In this document: positions 42,851 to 48,030 of the stretch, piece by piece
How positions within the stretch are numbered: the stretch's first letter is position 1
How the letters are laid out: the number at the start of each line of letters is the position of its first letter
Assembly (NCBI RefSeq): GCF_003347665.1
Contig: NZ_QDGA01000037.1
Span: forward strand, 1-48,030
DNA: 48,030 bases
Direction: 5' to 3'
DNA from: Microvirga calopogonii
GTDB lineage: Bacteria > Pseudomonadota > Alphaproteobacteria > Rhizobiales > Beijerinckiaceae
Notes under the pieces: generated by a model
Told to the model about the DNA's origin: nothing
Databases searched by the model: none
The model's input: the letters and a program-made list of their open reading frames with translations, nothing else
Made by a program: the position numbers and the translations under genes

Positions 42851-43720
42851 TCAGGCCTGTTTCAGGGTGGTGCCAAGGCTCTGGCCGGTGAGGCGCAGGC
42901 CCAGCCACACGATGGCCGAGGAGAGCAGCAGAAGCAGCATGCCGAAGGCCGCGCCCTGAGGCCAGTTGAAGCGCGTGATGAACTGCGCGTAGATCTGCTC
43001 GGTGAACCACAGGCCGTTCTTGCCGCCGAGCAGCACGGGCGTGGCGAAATTGCCGACGGTCAGCATGAACACAATGATCGAGCCCGCGACGATGCCCGGC
43101 ATCGCATGGGGAATGACGATCCGGCGCAGAACCGTCCAGCGGCTGCCGCCGAGATCGAAGCCCGCCTCGACCACGGATGGCTCCAGGCTTTCCAGCGCGT
43201 TGGCCAATGGCACGATCATGAACAGAAGGCCGCCATAGACGAGACCCAGGATCACCGCGCCGTCGTTGTAGAGAAGCTCCACCGGCTGGTCGGCAAGACC
43301 GATCGCCCTCAGCACGTAGGAGATCACGCCCGTTTCGCGCAGCAGCATCATCCAGCCGAGCGTGCGCACGAGTTCCGACACCCAGAACGGCAAGAGGCAG
43401 AGGAGCAGCAGCATCGCCTTCACGCGGCCCTGAGCCACGCGGGCGATGTAGAGCGCGATGGGGAAGGCGAGCACGAGGGTCAGTGCTGTCACCAGGATCG
43501 ACATGAAGGCCGTGCGCGCGAAGGTGCGCCAGTAGAGCGGTTCGGTGAAGAACTCGAGATAACTGCCGAACCCGAAGGCATAGACCCGCGGCGCCACGCG
43601 CTCGCTGAAGGAGAGGACGAGGATCTCCACATGCGGCAGCACGATGAGAAGCCCGAGCCACAGGATCGCGGGAGCGAGCAGCAGAAAGAGCGTGAGGCGC
43701 GATGCCTGTTTCGTCATCAT
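42851..43720 (-). CDS. spermidine/putrescine-type ABC transporter permease (PotB-like)
   Basis: A 289-residue permease with about six spans, the first at 9-30 (TLFLLLAPAILWLGLLIVLP). The EAA loop is SVVEAGFDLGGSRWTVLRRIVIPHAMPG, and VGNFATPVLLGG matches PotB. Its ATG overlaps the stop of the ATPase gene as ATGA, and it is followed closely by the PotC-like gene. Confidence 0.9.
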   Translation of the reverse strand: MMTKQASRLTLFLLLAPAILWLGLLIVLPHVEILVLSFSERVAPRVYAFGFGSYLEFFTEPLYWRTFARTAFMSILVTALTLVLAFPIALYIARVAQGRVKAMLLLLCLLPFWVSELVRTLGWMMLLRETGVISYVLRAIGLADQPVELLYNDGAVILGLVYGGLLFMIVPLANALESLEPSVVEAGFDLGGSRWTVLRRIVIPHAMPGIVAGSIIVFMLTVGNFATPVLLGGKNGLWFTEQIYAQFITRFNWPQGAAFGMLLLLLSSAIVWLGLRLTGQSLGTTLKQA

Positions 43721-44802
43721 GCGGCGAAGACCTTCATGGCGTCCGCCGTCCAGCCCACGTGGATCGGCGCGCCGACCTCGATGCCGGCAAGCGGCCCAGC
43801 CTGGGGCAGCACGGCGCGCACCGGCTGCTCGAAGCCTGCCGTGTCGATCAGCAGGCTCGAAGCGGCGCCGTCGAAGAGCACAGCCGAGACGCGGCCCGCG
43901 AAGCGGTTGGGCAGGTTGCCCAAGGACGAGGGATCCTGCGCGAGCGCCACGGCCTCGGGCCGCACGAAGGCAAGCGCCCCTTGGGCCGCCGCGCTCCCCT
44001 GCCCCTGCACGACAGCCCCCGATGGCAGGCGGACGGCGATGGCGCCATTGGAAGAAGCTGCCGCCTGTCCCTGCCAGCGATTCGTCTCACCAACGAAGCT
44101 TGCGACGAAGGGTGTGGCCGGGTTGTGATAAAGCTCGCGCGGGCTTCCAACCTGCTCGAACTTGCCCTGGTTCATCACGGCGATGCGGTCGGACATGACG
44201 AGCGCTTCGGACTGGTCGTGCGTGATGTACACGAAGGTGGTGTTGAAGGTGCCCTGCAGCTGCTTCAGCTCGATTTTCATGTGCTCGCGCAGCTTCAGGT
44301 CCAGCGCACCAAGCGGCTCGTCGAGGAGCACGAGCGTGGGCTCCAGCACGAGGCAGCGGGCGATGGCGACGCGCTGGCGCTGGCCACCGGACAAGGCCGT
44401 CACGCGGCGCTCGCCGAAACCCTTGAGGCCGACGCGCTCCAGCATCCGGTTGGCGCGCTCCTCCGCCTCCGCCCGGGACACGCCGCGGCAGGTGAGCCCA
44501 TAGGCTACGTTCTCGCCCACGCTCATCATGGGAAAGAGCGCGAGGCTCTGGAATACCATGTTGACGGGGCGCTTGTTGGCCGGAACGCCGATCATCGATT
44601 GCCCGCGAATGCGGATGTCGCCCGAGGTCGGATGCTCGAACCCGGCGATCATGCGCATCAGGGTGGTCTTGCCGCAGCCGGAGGGGCCGAGGATCGAGAA
44701 GAACTCGCCGGGAGCGACGCTGAAGGTCACGTCATCGACGGCCGCATGGCTGCCGAAACGCTTGGTGACGTTGACGATGTCGAGATCGGTGGAATGGGCC
44801 AT
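43717..44802 (-). CDS. spermidine/putrescine-type ABC transporter ATPase (PotA-like)
   Basis: A 361-residue ATPase. Walker A GPSGCGKTT, FQSLALFPMMSV, signature LSGGQRQRVAIARCL, Walker B VLLDEPLGALD and switch THDQSEAL are intact. A C-terminal TOBE domain (about 270-361, with FVRPEAVAL and DTAGFEQPVRAVL) fits the polyamine/ferric-iron group. The ATG at 44802 (MAHSTDLDI) is chosen as the family-like start; the frame runs on to 44859 through a hairpin. Confidence 0.9.
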   Translation of the reverse strand: MAHSTDLDIVNVTKRFGSHAAVDDVTFSVAPGEFFSILGPSGCGKTTLMRMIAGFEHPTSGDIRIRGQSMIGVPANKRPVNMVFQSLALFPMMSVGENVAYGLTCRGVSRAEAEERANRMLERVGLKGFGERRVTALSGGQRQRVAIARCLVLEPTLVLLDEPLGALDLKLREHMKIELKQLQGTFNTTFVYITHDQSEALVMSDRIAVMNQGKFEQVGSPRELYHNPATPFVASFVGETNRWQGQAAASSNGAIAVRLPSGAVVQGQGSAAAQGALAFVRPEAVALAQDPSSLGNLPNRFAGRVSAVLFDGAASSLLIDTAGFEQPVRAVLPQAGPLAGIEVGAPIHVGWTADAMKVFAA

Positions 44803-44821
44803 GACGCTGCCACGCAAAAAG

Positions 44822-44848
44822 TCATCCCCCAGACCAGCTGGGGGATGA
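44822..44848 (-). terminator. internal terminator between the binding-protein gene and the PotA-like gene
   Basis: On the minus strand TCATCCCCCAG / CTGGGGGATGA (11 pairs, 5-base loop) is followed by CTTTTTG. It lies 20 bases after the binding-protein stop. It would let the binding protein be made in excess over the membrane parts, as is usual for ABC importers. Confidence 0.7.
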
Positions 44849-44868
44849 TGATACAACACATTGGGCTT

Positions 44869-45942
44869 TTACGAACCGGCCTTCAGACGGTCGAGGACCT
44901 TGCCCTCGATCTCCTCGATGCCGGCCGGCACGGCCGGATACCACTTGATGTTGTCGATGGCGGCCTTCGGGAAGCTCTCGGCGAACTGGTCCTTCAGCTT
45001 GCCCTGCATGAGCTTGTCGGCGCCGTTCGAGGCCGTGAAGTTGCCTGCCGACGCTGCGACCTTCGCGGCGATTTCGGGCTTCATGTTGAAGTTGATCCAC
45101 TTGTAGGCGGCATCGTCATTGCGGCCCTTGGCGGGAATCGCGAAGGTGTCGACCCAGCCCAGCGCGCCCGACTTCGGCGCAATGAACTTGATGTCGGGGT
45201 TCTCGGAGTTGAGCTTCCAGCCGCCCGTGTCCCAGGCCATGGCCGCCACCACTTCGCCGGAGCGCAAGGCGTTGAGGAGCTGGTCCTTGCCGTCCCAGAA
45301 GAACTTCACGTTCTTCTTGCACTCCGCGAGCTTGGCGCCGACCTTGTCCATCATGGCCGCATAGGCCTTGGCGTCGCCGTAGGACGCAAAGGGATCCATG
45401 CCGTTGGCGAAGGCAAAGGCGATGAGCGCGGGACGCTTGGCGCGGAAGCTGGCCTTGCCGGCAATCGCGGCATCGCAAAGGTCGTTGTAGTCGGCGACTT
45501 TCGGGGCCGCCTTGGTGTTCACGATCAGGCCGTCGGTGCCCCAGATGTGGGGTACGCCATAGACCTTGCCGCCGACCGTGGTGTTCTTCTTGGTCGCTTC
45601 CAGCATGGAGGCGATGAATTGATCGGACTTGAGCTTCGAGAGGTCGAGCGGCTTGTAGATGCCGAACTCCGCCTGCGGGCCGGCGATGCGATCCTGACTC
45701 GGCTGAACGAGGTCGAAGCCTGCGCCCTGCGTGGCGCGCAGCTTGGAGATCATCTCCTCGTTGTTCGAGAGAGTAACCTCGACTTCGATCCCGGTTTCCT
45801 TCGTGAACTGGTCAATCACGTCCTTCGGAGCGTAATCGGCCCAGGTCAGAAGCCGTAGCTTCTCGGCGGCATGCGCCGATCCGACGACCATGAGAGCAGC
45901 GAGGGCCGTAGCCAGCTTCAGGCTGGCGCGTTTGGTCAACAT
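44869..45942 (-). CDS. polyamine-type ABC transporter substrate-binding protein (PotD/PotF-like)
   Basis: A periplasmic binding protein of about 357 residues with a signal peptide (LTKRASLKLATALAALMVV..SAHA) and the mature start EKLRLLTWADYAPKDVIDQF, like PotD/PotF. Later segments GYDLVQPS-like GFDLVQPSQDRI and VPHIWGTDGLIVN fit the family. The ATG at 45942 has GGAGG 6 bases upstream; an ATG two codons earlier lies right on that site. It heads the operon of ATPase and two permeases. Confidence 0.9.
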   Translation of the reverse strand: MLTKRASLKLATALAALMVVGSAHAAEKLRLLTWADYAPKDVIDQFTKETGIEVEVTLSNNEEMISKLRATQGAGFDLVQPSQDRIAGPQAEFGIYKPLDLSKLKSDQFIASMLEATKKNTTVGGKVYGVPHIWGTDGLIVNTKAAPKVADYNDLCDAAIAGKASFRAKRPALIAFAFANGMDPFASYGDAKAYAAMMDKVGAKLAECKKNVKFFWDGKDQLLNALRSGEVVAAMAWDTGGWKLNSENPDIKFIAPKSGALGWVDTFAIPAKGRNDDAAYKWINFNMKPEIAAKVAASAGNFTASNGADKLMQGKLKDQFAESFPKAAIDNIKWYPAVPAGIEEIEGKVLDRLKAGS

Positions 45943-46086
45943 CTTCATCCTCCAATGTGGCTGGGCTTTTACCCATGTTCCCCAGTTGCAAAACTATATG
46001 ACAGTTGAACGACGCGCTAGTGGGTTCGAAGCCGGCTCAACAATTGTCGGATGGCTGACAGCCCTGCCCTGTCTCGCTATGGATAG

Positions 46087-47055
<969 letters not shown>

Positions 47056-47117
47056 TGTTTGTCCAGGCAGCTCTCTGGGACAGCGTAAGTGTATCGGAGA
47101 TTGCTTCCATAGCCCCA

Positions 47118-47210
47118 CACGTCATGGCCGGGCTCGGCTCGGCCGTCTCGATTGAAAAGCGCTGCGCTTCAATCGATCGAGATCACCGGCACAAGGCCGG
47201 TGATGACGTG
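47118..47210. repeat. paired-hairpin repeat family C, copy 4
   Basis: CACGTCATGGCCGGGCTCG to AAGGCCGGTGATGACGTG, same orientation as copies 1 and 3. The middle contains an extra small dyad (TTGAAAAGCGCTGCGCTTCAA). It lies between the convergent pip and 3-hydroxybutyrate dehydrogenase genes. Confidence 0.88.
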
Positions 47211-47262
47211 CCAGGGAGACATTCCGGATGGCATATGTCGATCTAGGATGAGGGTTGGTGCT

Positions 47263-48030
47263 TCACTTCGCGGTCCAGCCGCCATCCATCGAGATGTTCG
47301 CGCCCGAGATCTGGCTCGCCGCGTCCGAGCACAGGAACACGGCCAGCGCCGCGACCTGATCGACGGTCACGAACTGCTTGGTGGGCTGCGCCTCCAGCAG
47401 CACGTCGTTGATCACCTGCTCCTTGGTCAGCCCGCGCGCCTTCATGGTGTCGGGGATCTGCTTTTCGACCAGCGGCGTCCAGACATAGCCGGGGCTGATG
47501 CAGTTGACCGTGATCCCGTCGGTCGCCACCTCGAGCGCCACCGTCTTGGTGAGGCCGGCGATGCCGTGCTTGGCCGCCACATAGGCCGACTTGAACGGCG
47601 AGGCCACGAGCGAATGGGCCGAGGCCGTGTTGATGATGCGGCCCCATTGGCGCGCCTTCATGCCCGGCACCGCGGCGCGGATCGCGTGGAACGCGGACGA
47701 CAGGTTGATGGCGATGATCTGGTCCCATTTCTCGACCGGGAAGTTCTCCACCGGCGAGACGAACTGGATGCCCGCGTTGTTGACGAGGATGTCGACGCCC
47801 CCGAAGGTGCGCTCGGCCAGGCGGATCATCTCCTCGATCTCGTGCGGCTTCGACATGTCGGCCGGCGAATGGATCGCCTTGACGCCGAACTCGCTCTCGA
47901 TGGCGGCACGCTCCTTCTCGATGGCGTCCGCATCGCCGAAGCCGTTGATGACCACATTGGCGCCCTCCTTGGCGAGAGCGCGGGCGATGGCGAGGCCGAT
48001 GCCGCTGGTCGAGCCTGTCACGACAGCAGT
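47263..48030 (-). CDS. 3-hydroxybutyrate dehydrogenase (start beyond window)
   Basis: An NAD-dependent short-chain dehydrogenase interconverting 3-hydroxybutyrate and acetoacetate, linked to polyhydroxybutyrate use. The visible 255 residues begin TAVVTGSTSGIGLAIARALA and have NNAGIQFVSPVENFP, the catalytic Ser in TASAHSLVASP and Tyr/Lys in YVAAKHG, and end ISGANISMDGGWTAK. The long loop VEKQIPDTMKARGLTKEQV is typical of this subgroup. Only a few N-terminal residues are missing, since the frame is open to the window edge. Confidence 0.9.
   Translation of the reverse strand, partial: TAVVTGSTSGIGLAIARALAKEGANVVINGFGDADAIEKERAAIESEFGVKAIHSPADMSKPHEIEEMIRLAERTFGGVDILVNNAGIQFVSPVENFPVEKWDQIIAINLSSAFHAIRAAVPGMKARQWGRIINTASAHSLVASPFKSAYVAAKHGIAGLTKTVALEVATDGITVNCISPGYVWTPLVEKQIPDTMKARGLTKEQVINDVLLEAQPTKQFVTVDQVAALAVFLCSDAASQISGANISMDGGWTAK

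Noticed and set aside
43702..45858. Plus-strand open frame of about 718 codons opposite the PotA- and PotD-like genes
   Set aside because: Antisense shadow of real genes with clear family motifs; no ribosome-binding site or recognisable domain.

Overview
The window reads as chromosome of a GC-rich alphaproteobacterium of the order Hyphomicrobiales (Rhizobiales), possibly close to Microvirga or Methylobacterium. This rests on gcrA, a HWE-family histidine kinase, an Hsp20 gene paired with a DUF1150 gene, and a phoR-pstSCAB-phoU-phoB cluster. The genus is a guess. I see no prophage, insertion sequence, CRISPR array, plasmid or origin genes. About 47 protein genes and one tRNA gene can be supported.

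Layout. 0-5 kb: the end of an unidentified reading frame, tRNA-Gly(CCC), a small secreted glycine-rich protein, dCTP deaminase, ApaG and a large RTX-type secreted protein. 5-10 kb: argE, then the tightly coupled argD-argF-hslO operon on the minus strand, whose promoter region faces gcrA. 10.7-17.5 kb: the complete phosphate uptake and signalling cluster, with a three-repeat Pho box in front of pstS. 17.6-25 kb: a flippase-like membrane protein, a HWE kinase, cobalamin salvage genes (cobP/cobU and a BtuF-like binding protein), a lytic transglycosylase, an MFS transporter and a small hypothetical. 25-29.3 kb: gamma-glutamyltransferase, an RmlD-like reductase and metZ. 29.3-33.5 kb: an accessory stretch of very small proteins, a decayed DUF2243 gene, a small membrane protein, an AraC-type regulator and hsp20-DUF1150. 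33.7-48 kb: argH, a dipeptide ABC transporter operon ending in a membrane dipeptidase, a spermidine/putrescine-type ABC transporter, proline iminopeptidase and the start-truncated end of a 3-hydroxybutyrate dehydrogenase gene.

Working together. Four arginine biosynthesis genes (argE, argD, argF, argH) lie at three separate loci. The peptide transporter, dipeptidase, proline iminopeptidase and gamma-glutamyltransferase together suggest peptide scavenging. The Pho cluster is a self-contained phosphate-starvation regulon.

The most notable non-coding signals are these. A paired-hairpin repeat occurs four times, each time between convergent genes. A consensus promoter would start the argD transcript directly inside a terminator-like hairpin. 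Four GANTC (CcrM) sites lie in the argD-gcrA intergenic region. Two further repeat families occur, one of which sits in the pstS leader. I found no clearly new multi-gene system; the best candidates for undescribed biology are the repeat family, the argD leader and the small-protein cluster at 29.5-32.6 kb.
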